A program made the translations under genes and the position numbers. From Diplolepis rosae (taxonomy: Eukaryota > Arthropoda > Insecta > Hymenoptera > Diplolepididae): a stretch of DNA of 64,000 nt. Within the stretch, counting starts at the first letter, position 1. Every line of letters begins with the position of its first letter. This document shows, one piece after another, positions 43,111 to 54,989 of the stretch. The DNA lies in contig JAPYXD010000581.1 of NCBI GenBank assembly GCA_030998225.1, positions 7,451,501-7,515,500 of the forward strand, in the 5' to 3' direction. The notes under the pieces were generated by a model, which saw only the letters and a list, made by a program, of their open reading frames with translations, had not been told where the DNA came from and searched no databases.

Positions 43111-43788
43111 TTTCAAATGAATTTTTAAAAAACTGGTATTTTTTGTTTAAAAAAATTGTTTATTCCATTTAAAGGTTTGGCATAGTTGTTATGATTTTAT
43201 ATTATTTAAACTTGAAACATATTTTCTATAGAATTAAAAATTTATCATTCTTGTTCTAAGAAACATTCGCTCTCATTTTCAAATTAAAATGCATATCATT
43301 CCAAATAAATATTCGTCCCACCATAGTATACCATACATTTTTTTCTATCCAACTGTTTGTCATAGTTGATACAAACATACACATACTTTCAAATGTGGAA
43401 TATATTTCAGAGGGTTGAAGATTTATCAGTCTCTTCTAAGGAAATATTCGTTTTGATTCACAATATCAAATATATAATTTAAAACTTAATTCCTTTATAA
43501 TTACTTCTTTATTTTTCACCCAGGTTTTTTATATTAAATTGATTTTACAGAAATTTAAACAGCAAAAATCTTGATAAGTTTATAACATAAAATAGAAAAA
43601 ATCTACAAACGATTTAGATTTTACATAAATATCTTTGGTATAATAATAATTTGGAATTCACGATTGTAAAATCCATATTTTGAAAATATACAACACAAAA
43701 AATAAAAGAAAGTTCTTTTAAATGTTTTTACACAAGATTCTTTCTTATATTAGTGCAATTTTTGAACATATATTTCAAAATTTGAATG
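43111..43788. other. AT-rich DNA without visible features
   Basis: Two loosely similar stretches (about 43250 and 43430, AGAAACATTCGCTCTCATTT and AGGAAATATTCGTTTTGATT) are the only structure noticed. Confidence 0.4.
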
Positions 43789-44360
43789 GCTGACGTCCAA
43801 ACGGGGGTAACCCCCATTTTCCGTTTTTTACAGAAAGTCAGAAAAACTTCCGTATTTTTTAATTATTATACTTTTTATAAAGAAAATTTACGCTTTTTGT
43901 AGTTGCTCCCCCGACACACATAGTCCAAAAATATCAGTTGACTTTCTCTTCTCATACTCAAATGCTCTTTACGTTAATTCAAAGCGAGAAACACTGTATC
44001 TTTCTATTATTGTTTATTTTTCCTATTATACATCAGATGAAATCGTAGATTATCGGATGTGACGAAAATAATATATAAAAACTGCAATGTTGCACTCATC
44101 AATACCAAAACATAAAGTATTGAAAACTTGTGAGGTTAAATTTGTAAATTTGAAAATTTGGAAATTGTGTTTTGGTAATTCAGTATCTGCAAATCGTAAA
44201 TTTCGGAATTTATAATTTTGGAATTCAACAACTTGCAAGAATTTGAGTATAATAAATGTCGACTCAATTTAATATTTTCGCTCAGATAGTCGGAAAAAGA
44301 ATGGACGATTTCGAGTTTCCATAAGACTCAATGAGGGGTTACCCCCTTTTGGCTGTCAGC
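43789..44360. mobile_element. MITE with GCTGAC ends
   Basis: Left GCTGACGTCCAAACGGGGGT and right, read from the other strand, GCTGACAGCCAAAAGGGGGT form an imperfect inverted repeat of about 27 bp including GGGGGTAACCCC. AT-rich inside, no gene. Confidence 0.65.
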
Positions 44361-44660
44361 TAGTACTTGGGTTACTACCATGGTCAGCTTTGATCATTTA
44401 TTTAAAAAAATGTAAAGTGAGTTTCTTATTTTCTCAAACAGCTCTAGACGTGGATTTTTTTGGACAATTCAGAAGTACTTAAACGTCACTTGGTAAAAAT
44501 CATCATAGAACACGTAGCGCCATCTATTAAACGTTAACAGCGATCGAAAGGTACATTTTTCTTCTTTCAAGCACAATCGAGTTCAAGCAAATCAGTTTGC
44601 AGGTCACAGAATTACGCACGTTTTAATGACAGTAATTTTTGTAGTTATGTCGTAAAAACA

Positions 44661-45334
44661 CAATGGAATAAAGAGCAAATATTAAATTTTGTTTTAAACT
44701 CGGTAAAAAATTTGCTGAAACTTACGAATTATTATAAAAAAGTTTATTGTGATGATTGTATGAGTCGTACTCAAGTTTACACCTGGTTTACACGATTTAA
44801 AAATGGCCCTGACGATATAAATGATGATTCGAGACCTGGACTACCAGAAACATCAAATCGTGCTGAGTTAGTGGAATAAGTACGTGAAATAATCGCTATC
44901 GGTGCAAATTTCACTATGAGAATGCTGAAAGAAGAATTTTTTCATCTTACTGTACAATCTACACAATGTTAACTGAGGATTTGGGTAAAAGAAAGGTCTG
45001 TGAACGTTTTGTTCCACATCAGTTAAATGAAGATCAAAAATCGCTTATGTAGAGCATTTCAAAGACCCAAAAAGTCAACGAATTTTGGATGAAAAAACAG
45101 ATTTGTGTCATCGACCACCCTCCGTATTCGTCTGATCTATCACCGTGTAACTATTTTCTGTTCCCAGAATTGAAAACTGCAATGAAAGGAGCTTTTTACG
45201 ATAACGTTCCAACCATTTAAGGTGCTGTGGCACAGGTGCTAAATAACATCCCAAAAACTGAGTTTAAGAAGTCTATGGATAAATTGGTTGATCGTTTCAA
45301 ACGTATTGAGTTAAATGGATCCTATTTTGAATAA
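44661..45334 (+). pseudogene. mariner transposase relic lacking the catalytic core
   Basis: The N-terminal half (SRTQVYTWFTRFKNGPDDIN, DDSRPGLPE) and a HQLNEDQK linker are followed almost directly by the C-terminal part (HPPYSPDLSPCDYFLFPELK ... IELNGSYFE). About 150 residues, including the first two catalytic Asps, are missing, and several stops are present. The SPDLSPCDYFLF motif differs from the other mariners here, so this is a separate subfamily. Terminal repeats could not be paired. Confidence 0.8.
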
Positions 45335-45349
45335 ATATTAGCTTTCAGA

Positions 45350-46620
45350 CATAATACCATGCTTGTTTTATTCTATAATCGCGGCCGCTCCAAGGTTTTC
45401 TTTTTGGGGCTACCTCATGGAAACCCGCACAACGCATTGTACACCGCGGACTCCTTGTGCCCCTCCTCGCTACATTTTCAGCAGCTCCTGCTTCTGTCCG
45501 TTCCCCGACAGTTCGCCACCATGTGTCCAAAACCAAGGCAGCGGTAACACCTATTTGTCTCAATTTCCCTGTGGACCCTGCAGGAAACCCACCCGACCTT
45601 AGTGTGGGCCGCTTTAAGTAGTTTTAAGACCCTTGCCTCCTCCAGTAGGATATACGCCTTTCTGATCCTTCTGTAAGGTCTCTTTGTTAGAGAGACCCTG
45701 AGTTCCATCTCCAGTCCTTGCTGGGAAAATTCCCTAACAGCCTCTTCGACCATTTCTCCTTCAATGCTGGGGTCTAGGTCGGTGATCTCGACCTTGATCG
45801 GCGGGACGAGATGATGGACCGTCCCACTAACTACAATGGCTTCTTGAAAGGTGGAATTCAGCCACCCTCTGCCTTCTTTGGGGCACTTCAGTTCCACCAG
45901 CAGGTCCTTAGAGCACGTCTCCCTGATTCCCTGGACTGTGACGCCCAGTTCATCAGGGTTGACGCGCCTCTAAAGATAACGCAGGATGGAAAAGTACCTC
46001 ATTCCATTTGCAGGTTTTATGAGCACTGATTCTGAACGTGGACGCCCAGGCCTCTCCGGTGCTTTTGCGTTTTTCTTTTTCAATTTCTTCTTCTGGGGGT
46101 TCTTCCTACACGGAACTTCCACCCACTCAATCTCTTAGTTAGAAGCTTTCGGCCTCTTCTCGTCCGGTCTTTTGGTTTTGGGTCCTCCAGGCTCGCGATC
46201 GACTTCCTTGGACTCTTACGAGGGTCCGGAGAAGACGTAGCCGGTTGTAGGAGGGTTTAACTACCCTCATCTACGACTTCCTTGCTTTCAGGAGAGCCCA
46301 TCTCCTTGATCTTAGAGACAATCCTGGCTCTCAAGTGGTACTCGAAATGCTTGAGGTTGCCATCTCGATTCTCCATGCCCGCGTTCAGCATCTCCAGCGT
46401 CTGAAGCGCAACACGGATTCCATCCCTGATGGGGAGAAACGTGTTTTTCTTTGTTTCCGAAAAACTCCCTATCTTCTCCAGCGTCGTTATCACCATTCAT
46501 AGCTTCTCCGTATCTCTATTGTGCAGATCGTGCAGCCAATCACGATGCTGTCTAGCTTGAGATTTCTCGTTGTTGAGCTTATCAAGCACCTTCAACACAT
46601 CTATTTCCGCTCCAAACATC
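45350..46620 (-). pseudogene. ORF1 (Gag-like) relic of an R1-type non-LTR retrotransposon
   Basis: Minus strand. An upstream piece (46496-46257; charged, helical) and a main piece (45897-45478) are separated by frame breaks. The main piece has an esterase/RRM-like middle of the R1/I type and a zinc knuckle, CYRCLGFGHMVANC, with a second Cys cluster after it. ORF1 of R1-clade elements carries such CCHC knuckles. ORF2 (endonuclease, RT) is absent; the relic stops against the mariner relic at its 3' side. Confidence 0.72.
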
Positions 46621-46659
46621 TCTCCATTTTGTTCCCAAGATTAGCTAGGTAAGTATTCA

Positions 46660-47299
46660 GTCCGACCCTGCTTGGGAGTTATTCATTCGAGACCAGCCCT
46701 GGAATATTGTCTACGACTCCTTATTTAAATATGTATCCATTACGGCAGTAACCCTCGGCACAGGGCCCCTCTATCCTCAACCCGAGGACGCGCCCGGTTG
46801 CCTTTTTTTAGGCCCCCTGATTGGTTTCTAAAGGAACCAATGTTTGTTTGGTTTGGTTAAATCAAAAGAAAATTGCACTTAATTGAACCCAATTCTGGTT
46901 GATGCAATAAAATTTTATTCACTTAGTTCATTTTAGTTTTTTCATTATCATTTGAAAATTGTCATCATATTATACGTGACGCAAGTTTTTCAAAATATGT
47001 ATGTACTTGTTTCCTTTTCAAATAAGCAATAATTTTTGTTTTATCACTGTTTTTAAGCAAGCAGAAGCTAAATTGCTTATACACGGAAAAAGGACTTGCT
47101 ATATTAGCAAATGAATTGTTGATAATCTTTTGGTTGGTCCGACAAAAAGTTTTGTTGCGAGAGCTAAAATTTAGTTGGGATAGCAAAAAGAATGTGTAGG
47201 TTGTATAGCGACAATCCATTTGCAAATACAGCAAATCTTTTTTCTCCATGCAATACAAAAGAGATTGTTAATCTGACTATATTTAAAATTTTGTGCTTT
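46660..47299. other. Spacer, AT-rich after 46850
   Basis: 46660-46850 looks like 5' UTR of the retroelement to the left. Beyond it no gene is visible. Confidence 0.4.
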
Positions 47300-47515
47300 A
47301 AAAAAAATCTAATTTGCAACCCCTGCATTTAATTCATGCACTCATTTAGAAAAATAAAATGTCATCCAGCTTGAGTCTCATGGGCTGCCATGCATAAAGT
47401 TCAAGAATTATATACATTTGCCAAGGATATATAAACCCTGTAAATCTCTCTGAAGACATTAGTCAACAACACGAAAACTCGAAACACATTATATATTAAC
47501 ATAGAAGAAAAAAAC
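47300..47515 (+). pseudogene. Promoter relic of the micro-exon family (relic D)
   Basis: Well preserved: GCCATGCATAAAGTTCAAGA (47387), TATATAAA (47428), CTCTCTGAAGACATTAGTC with the initiator A at 47461, exactly 33 bp after the TATA start as in genes A and B. Where the ATG should be, ACACATTATATATTAACAT appears in place of ...ATG.(A/C)(A/T)(G/C)TGTTAAACAT, so the start codon is lost. Unrelated repeat sequence begins at about 47520. Confidence 0.65.
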
Positions 47516-47561
47516 TTGATCTTTAAGGGACTTTGCCGGTCTAAACCCCGGATTCGGCGCT

Positions 47562-48051
47562 CCATCACTTTCATGCCTCACAAAATCTGTATCTCTAAAC
47601 CAAATGATTCTAAATTTTTTGCCAATGGTTCTTGACAGTGTAAGGAAGAATCCATGCATAGGGTCTTTGAAAATACTGATTTTATGATTTTCCGTGCCTT
47701 TCAGAATTTACGACCTGAATTCGCTCATCTTTTCTCGGGGTTAATAAATCATAGAGACCGTCAAAAATGAAATTCGACAATTTCCTAGGCACGGACTCTG
47801 CCTTACACTGTCAAAAACAATGGGTAACAATTTTTAAATGATAACTCCAATGGTATCCACGATACGTTGTACCAAAGATTGCTATATTTTCAAAACCATA
47901 CATTATTGTATATTATTTATAATTTTTTTTCCAATGGTCTAAATATCACTAAATTTAGTTGAAGGGACCCTGAGTACGTTCCAAAAATACGGTGAAAATT
48001 TGGAATCATTTGGTTAAGAGTTACAGATTTTGTGAGGCATGAAAGTGACGG
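47562..48051. repeat. Inverted-repeat element
   Basis: TCACTTTCATGCCTCACAAA (47564) pairs with TTTGTGAGGCATGAAAGTGA (about 48030). Arms are about 62 bp, continuing into ACCAAATGATTC. Non-coding; its outer ends are not clear. Confidence 0.75.
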
Positions 48052-48899
48052 TCGTAAATGGACGTCCTTACAGCCGCTCTACAGGAGTTCAAAGTACCAC
48101 TTTAGTGACTGTTTTGCAAAAAATATGTATGGAATTTGTTTTTATTCTAAAGACTTCCTGTTTGAATGCCCAATACTTTCTCTTTTTCTTGTTAGAATCA
48201 CCACTAGTGTCCACGTACTTATCTACGCGTCCCGTTAGTAAATTGACGTCAAGCTCACCCCCACTAACAAGCGTGGGTCCGTTCTTTCCTCCTAAGACCA
48301 GTTAGCTTCTCACGCTTGAGTACTGCGCTTGTGGTTTAAAGATATTACAAACAGTGTCCATTCAGTAAATCTTGTAATTGTTTAATTTCACCTATTCACT
48401 CTACAACAAGAATCTGCTTAAGTCATTAATCTTCCATTCATGTTCTTTTCTGTGCAATAGCAATTTGTGTTATTTTTTTATAAACAACCTATTTCATCGT
48501 CAGTGACGTGTACTTCATTCATTATGAGAAATTAAGGAAACCCTAACGTGTTCTCTTTTGCGGTTTCTAAACATGTTCCTTCGAGCAAGCGTCCCTCAGC
48601 AACGAACAGCGTGATTGTAGTGATGAATAGTATCCGTGCTAGCCAAGCTCAAACACGCCACAAGCATTCAGTGAAGTTTGGAAGTGCATTAGCAGTGGAG
48701 GGAGAACAAGTCGCCTCTCCTACAACCCTTCCACGGTCAACAGGGATTGCACTACTCACCACCGAGACAAGTCGCCACGCGGGAAAAGAGTCAGGCCTAC
48801 AGGATAGCAGCAAGCTACAATTGACTCAGCCAACGTTCCTTCTCCATACAGGAGGACCCATAAGAAGGGCTCAACTCAACTAGAACTACCACAGGCAAC
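48052..48899 (+). other. Probable LTR/leader DNA of the BEL/Pao-like element
   Basis: Directly upstream of the gag relic. A TATAAA occurs at 48479. The open frame 48548-48883 is Ser/Thr-rich and lies where a leader would be. No matching 3' LTR is in the window. Confidence 0.35.
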
Positions 48900-49810
48900 A
48901 TGGCAACTCGGGAACAGCTGACTCGATTAAAAAGGTACATACAAGGTCTTTCTCCTACATCTCCCACTGACGAATTAAAGGAAAGGTTGGCCAAGGTCCT
49001 AGCGTCATATGACGAGTTTGACACTATACAAATGAAGCTGGACAAAGGCACGCTAGCCTAGAACAACGAAGATAAGGATGCTGAAGTGGAATTGAGCACA
49101 GATAGAACGATCTACGAAGATTTATATTATTCAGTGGTAAGATTAGCCAAAGCCAGAATCGCTGCCGTATACAAGATCACTACTTAGATTGCCGTCTTTG
49201 CAAAAAGAATCACACGCCGAGCTTCGTCACTTAATCGACGAAGCACGACGCCACATTGAGGCGCTGAAAGCTCTCAAGGAGCCAGTGGACACGTGGGACA
49301 CAATTCTTATTCAAATTATCACAGAGAAACTGGACAAGGTCTCAATTCGAGAATGGGAAATGAAAAACGAGAGGTATGAGGTTCCTACACTGAAAGAACC
49401 TTTAGATTTCCTCTCACACAGGTGTGGCGCGCTCGAAACAATTTACGGGACGGATTCGAATCAATCAGGTCAAACAAAATCGAATCAACCCTCATCGGCC
49501 AACAGAAGCAAAGGTAAACCATTCAATAAATCTGACATATTTTCCGCACTCAAAGCACAAGCAAATGCTGCACAATAAAGCGGATGCTATAAATGCGAAA
49601 AACCACACCCCATTTACGCATGTTCAGAGTTCCACAGACTTAGCTCAAAGCAGCGAATTCAAGAAGCACAAGCTATCAACCTTTGCCTCAACTGCTTAAA
49701 GAAGGTGCATCCAGGCAGCGAATGTAAGGGCTCGTGTAGAGTCTGCTTCCGAGCACACAACACACTATTGCACTCAGACGAAGGAATACCTCAGTCAAAA
49801 GGTATGGCAA
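48900..49810 (+). pseudogene. BEL/Pao-like gag relic
   Basis: Begins MATREQLTRLKRYIQGLSP at 48900 and is broken by stops near 49059 and 49185. The conserved middle (49189-49578, RHLIDEARRHIEALKAL, WDTILIQIITEKLD) is of the DUF1759 type found in BEL/Pao Gag. After a further stop come zinc-knuckle-like clusters CYKCEKPHPIYAC and CLNCLKKVHPGSEC...CRVC..AHNTLLH (49588-49770), typical of this superfamily. Part of the domain between is deleted, and no pol follows. Confidence 0.75.
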
Positions 49811-50601
49811 CACAATTATATTTTTTTAAACAATCAGTAGATTTTAGCACAAAGAAGAACACAGTGGAAAGCGTCTTTTTTTCTACAGAAAGATTTTAAA
49901 ATTCTTCAAATTTCAAAATTATTATTTGCTTTGTGCGATTTAAGAGCTTGAAATTGTCTACGAGGACACCTGTTTCGAAAGTTTCCTACACGGAGAAAAC
50001 TATTTCGAATAATTTTACTCAACTTCCAATCAAATTTCGGACATACGAACAAGTTAGAAATTATTTAGTATTGCTGTAATCATTTATGATGTATCAAATA
50101 TTCAAGAATGAATCACAGTTTAGTAAAATTCAGAAGTGTAGAGTAGAAAGAGCGCATTAAAAACTCCAACAAATAAATATTATTACTCGTAGTATAATTA
50201 TGTAAAACCAAACTTTTATTCAATCAAAAAAATACTAGAGCCTTCCGTTTATTCTACTCTACTCTACGAATGAAAGTAATCTGCGCCTTGAGCACACATG
50301 AAAATTATTAATTGCAGAAAAGTGTTGAAATTTTAGCATGCTGATGTTCCACGTTATTATATTTAATAATGAAATCCAATTATAAATATACTAAATACGA
50401 TTACAGTTTATCTTTTGTGGAATAAAAAACCTAAACCAATTAAATTATCAAAAAATTTTTAGTTAACCAGTCTCATCACCGGTACATCGACGACTGGTAA
50501 AGCATCGAAATTAAGATTCTGCCGTCATATTAAATTACCTTAATTATTAAAATATCTTTTGTTGTAATTCATAAAGTTCCAATTACGTTCTTACCTATGT
50601 A
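49811..50601. other. AT-rich DNA without visible features
   Basis: No gene or repeat is recognised. Confidence 0.5.
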
Positions 50602-50773
50602 CACTGAGAAAAAAATTCTATTGAATCAATAGCATTTCTTTTCAAAAGCGTGTATATCACGGATTCAAATCAATATGCTATAGAATTAGTAACATATTTA
50701 TTGGTTCTTGTAGTATATTTTTATAAATGCATAGAATACATGCTTTTGATTCAATAACATTTTTTTGTCAGTG
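50602..50773. mobile_element. Short hairpin MITE (family 1, copy 2)
   Basis: Ends CACTGAGAAAAAAATTC and the complement, TA outside (50600-50601, 50774-50775); same internal text as 12842-13027 in the opposite orientation. Confidence 0.8.
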
Positions 50774-50820
50774 TAATAAAGTGTGATTGTTTGCTTCTAA
50801 ACCTGGGTTTTTTCTTAATT

Positions 50821-51066
50821 GAAGAGTGGACATTCAAAAGGGCGTAACCCACATTTCTGAAATTTTACACGGCGGCACAGAAACGTTCCCATTTCGACAC
50901 CTCGAGATACAGATTTTTGATTTCCAAAACGAAAGTAAAAATATTTCCGATTGGAAAAAAAAAATCGTTTGCGCTATTGTGTTGGCATTAACCTCAAGAA
51001 TTTGTTTCGCCAAAAAAACGATTTTTGAAAAATTGTGGGTTACGCCCTTTTGAATGTCCACTCTTC
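50821..51066. mobile_element. MITE with perfect terminal repeats of more than 30 bp
   Basis: GAAGAGTGGACATTCAAAAG at the left and its exact complement at the right (AAGGGCGTAACCCACA continues the arm). Length 246 bp. The two open frames on opposite strands mirror each other through the repeats and are not genes. Confidence 0.85.
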
Positions 51067-51329
51067 ATTTATATTAATTCCTTGAAAAAGAAACTTAGAA
51101 AAAAACTGTAAGTCCTTGTTTGTATTCACTAAATCTTATTTGCTTAAAAGTTTTAATAAAATAATATCAATCAGTTACTGACTTTTTACTTTTCAATCAA
51201 TTAAAAGTGATTGATTTTCAGTTAACAATGAGTGATTATCAGTCAGAAATTACGGATTGTAAAGCAAGAAGTAAAGAAAAGCAAAAAAAGCAAGAAGTAA
51301 AAAAAGCATGAAATTATTAAGATTCTTAA

Positions 51330-51662
51330 ATGATTCAGGTTAAGAAAGAACTGATACAATACAAATATCAAATAATTCGTAACACTCATTTCGCTACATT
51401 CATTCTTAAAGGAGGTGAAATATTTACATTTTATCAGCTTTCTTCAAAAATTAAACAATTGATTTTATGCAAAGGGAAGACGTTCTTCGTCATTCCGGGA
51501 GGGGTCGTGCTAATGACCGAAATAAGAAATATTCAGGGAGGGGGATTTTTGCCGTTCGTGGACGGCAATAAGAAAATAATTGTCGCTTGCGCGTTGGGGC
51601 TGGGAAACTTGTATGGAGACGATAAGCATGCGCGCGACGACTGCCTGATGTTTCTTGGTTAG
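51330..51662 (+). CDS. Hypothetical ORF, 110 codons
   Basis: Open from ATG 51330 to 51662. The second half is GC-richer (GGVVLMTEIRNIQGGGFLPF). I recognise no domain. It may be a transposon scrap or chance; codon character differs between its AT-rich first half and GC-rich second half, which argues against a single real gene. Confidence 0.2.
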   Translation: MIQVKKELIQYKYQIIRNTHFATFILKGGEIFTFYQLSSKIKQLILCKGKTFFVIPGGVVLMTEIRNIQGGGFLPFVDGNKKIIVACALGLGNLYGDDKHARDDCLMFLG

Positions 51663-54600
51663 AATACGCTACGCGTCAACACTTAGCGTCTTGTGGTCGA
51701 AACTGAAAAATGTGACGTGACGTGCACCCCGTAAATGACGTTGTTACGTCCGGATGTAGCATTCAACCCTATTAAATAATATTCTCAATGTACATTTATA
51801 CTATTAGGAACCAAATAAAGGAAGTAGAAGAGACAGAGAGAGGGAAGGCATTCTCTTTCCTTTAATTTTAATCTAGCTAAGCTAAGTGGAGATGCGTGTG
51901 AACTGTTGAGAATTTTTACGATTGGGCCCAATAGAATATTATTAATTAATATGAAAGACTGAAAGAAAGAAAGCGACCATATTGAGATTTAAACTTAACC
52001 TAACCATTATATCTTGTTTTAGACTTATATTCGTTAAGATTTACTTTATGTCTTAGAGTGATAATTCATTTTAATCTTAACTCCATTTCTTAGGATAATC
52101 AATCTAAATGTATTCAAATCCTATTTTTCACCCGATCAAGGATGCTTATACTATTATGTCTTGATTTTAATCAGTCTCTATAACGAGAAATATTTGAACC
52201 AATCTTCCTTTTAATAACTTCATGGAACCTAAAGGGAATTTTTACATTCTTTCCTTAAATAATGAGTTTGAAACCCTGGTTCTCCCCAGGGCTACATACA
52301 ATTTATATATGTTCTTTCTTCATTGGAATCTCACAGCTGTATTCCAATCTGGCGACCTATCTCTTTTTTGTCCACTGCTTGTCGTATAACTAAACGCCTT
52401 AGAGGTCCGAAACAAACGTTCAGAAACACATTGCTAATACTTAGAATCTCATTCTTAGCACGTCTCAAGCATATAAAATATGAATACCAATGGAATTTAC
52501 AAGCAACGAAACTCAGTAATTGAGCTCATTTAGTACTTACCTAGAAAGTGCCGAATATTAAGTGCAATATAGAAGTTTCCCTTGGAACAATTACCTAGAG
52601 GATTAAGGGATACCTCCCACTGCTTGCCAGCCAGATGTTGGGATTGCTGATCCTCTGGGCCCAAGTCGGTTTTTACAAACCGAATCAAAGGTAATAAATA
52701 CCCGCTCTCCACTACTCACAACCATTTTTCCACCACTCTGGCAAATTCCACCCACCTTGTGCTAATTGGTGGAAAGTGTTCCAGAGGGTTGGCTCTTTGG
52801 TTAACTCCTTTTTTGAAGTTTGTGAAGAAGGAATTTTTCTTCTGATGAAGAGCTCAGTTCTATTACAGACTTCTCCGGCGATAGCTCAGCTTGGACAGGA
52901 GTCGCAATCTTTGCTCAAAACATCGAATCTCATTCGATGTGAGAGTTAAATTTGGTGATCAAGGCCCTCCTCGATTAGGTCTATCGCTGGAAACATAACC
53001 TTTTTTCACCCGGGTACGGACCTCTAACGCGCGCAGTTTTCACAACCTTTAAATAAGTTACGCCGAATATTTTTAAAGTCGAAAGTTTTGTGCACAAGTA
53101 AGTGAACTTGGTAGTATAGTGAACCAGGATTGGATTTATTTAAGGAACATCATAATAGAAATAAGTTATCAGAGAGAACCCGAATTCCATGCGGTTAATG
53201 AACAAGGTAAGATACTTTTTGCTTTATGAAAATAAAATGTGTGTCTTGAAATGAATTTTCTGTTGGTTTAATATTTTTTTGTATTTTTTCTCTTCCCTTG
53301 CCTAAGCTATATTTGATTATTTGTTGCGAAGCGTGGGAGGTCTTCCTACCATCAATAGGGCAGGAACCTGCGGATTGCTTGTTTTACATATTTTGAGAGA
53401 CATTTTGATACACTGAGAGAGGGTATTAGTCGTGGCTACCCATTTTCTTTATGTAAAAAAGGGTCACAAGTATGTTTTTTACTCTGTATCATCTAAACAA
53501 CTTGGTTCTTACAGCTAGATTAAGCAGGTAGCAATTATTAGAATTTTTATTAAAACACAAAATCCGATTAGTCGGTCCGTTTTGTAGCCGGGACTATTTT
53601 CATGCATTCCCACATTGTATTGATCTTATAATAGAAGTTACCAATACGTTTTGTAAAAATTACTAATTACGTTAATTGCTATTACTATTTGTCCAGTTTA
53701 GTTATTACAAAAAATATATATTTTTTCGACATAACGACAAATAGTTGTATCAAAAACTATTCCTAATCTGATGAATTTTTTCATCCGTACATGATTAAAA
53801 TAGTAATTCCAACTTTGAAAAAATGTCAAATTCATCATTCCATCTATTTAATTTCGGTTAAAGTCGATGAAAACTTTCTTAGGTTAGAATCGTTTAGGAG
53901 AAAAACTTTAATTATGATTTTTCAAAATGTAACAAAGGATGATAATTGTTGACATATTTTTCATCACAAACAGCACAACAGTTTACAATTATACTTCAAA
54001 ATTACCATGATTTAATTCTCATTTTGATGAAGAACAAAAGCAAAATTTTAAGTAATCAATGTATGTGACGATTCCAAAACGATTCAAAACAGTTGATAAG
54101 CAGGAAAAATCGAATTCGCCTGTACAATTATTTCTTGAAGTTTACTATTATCAAAGATTTATAATTACATGAAATATTACATATGAAAATAAAATAATTA
54201 CTTTTCTCAAACTAAATGAATTTGATCAATATTACAAAAAAACTAGTAGCATACTTAATTCCATAGACTTTTGAGCATTGGTAAGTTATACGAATTTTTG
54301 GTTCCGCTTACTAAAAATAAATAGTTGTGACCTTTTAGTCATCACAACTAATAGGATTTCTCTTAGTGTAATGCAAGGGAAGTCTTTGCTATTACTATTG
54401 CTTCGATCGAGCCCACGTTATTATCTCAAACCGAATAATTTTGTGTCAATCTACTGTTTAGGTTCTGCAGTATCCTAAACAATATTCACAAAATCTGTCG
54501 CATCAGCTATTCGTCTATTGTTTATATTTCAGGTGAAAGAAAAGTATAATAATAATCACTTCAAAAACTATCCAACTACGTGAGCGCCATCAGAGATTCG

Positions 54601-54989
54601 CGGACAGATTTAACTTAAATATTCTCTCAAAATATGCTTTAAAAACGACTTACATTTAGTATCACCAATATTTTCTATTTGAAGTCTATTATTGTGCAGT
54701 ACACTGCTGAAAACCTTGTAAGTTCTAACAATCTTTAATACACAAGTGGTAAATCAAATTGACAGATTTTTCTATTATGAAAATTAATGTACCCTCATAA
54801 TAAATCCAATAACTTTTCAAGCAAAATATACTAAAGTTAACGAACATCATTCAGACATATACGCATGTGTATTAAAGTTCAAATAAAGTTTGTGTTTTAT
54901 GTAACGGAAGTTTAATACAGAGATTTCTAACAGTGTATTTACGTTTAATATATATACGCCATGGGTCCATGTGTTTGTTCAGATAACAA
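51663..54989. other. Possible LTR retrotransposon debris, then AT-rich DNA
   Basis: 51700-53230 has the style of LTR/leader DNA (GC-richer, purine runs such as GAAGAGACAGAGAGAGG at 51827). A short + frame at about 52867 reads TDFSGDSSAWTGVAIFAQ, faintly like the start of an RNase H domain. No primer site or LTR pair could be shown. 53230-54989 is AT-rich; a possible isolated micro-exon (54685-54717, 33 nt between AG and GTAAGT) is noted only as weak. Confidence 0.3.

Noticed and set aside
50826..51061. Two 75-codon frames on opposite strands with mirrored termini
   Set aside because: The mirrored protein ends come from the terminal inverted repeats of a MITE.
52867..52930. Short RNase H-like frame
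   Set aside because: Only about 20 residues with faint likeness and a stop soon after; kept only as a remark.
53191..53208. ATGCGGTTAATGAACAAG followed by GTAAGA, like a first exon
   Set aside because: No TATA/initiator arrangement of the family upstream and no hydrophobic signal sequence; probably retroelement leader.
54685..54717. 33-nt stretch between TTTGAAG and GTAAGTTCT, in phase 0
   Set aside because: It has the right size but stands alone, with a poor acceptor and no resemblance to exons of A or B.
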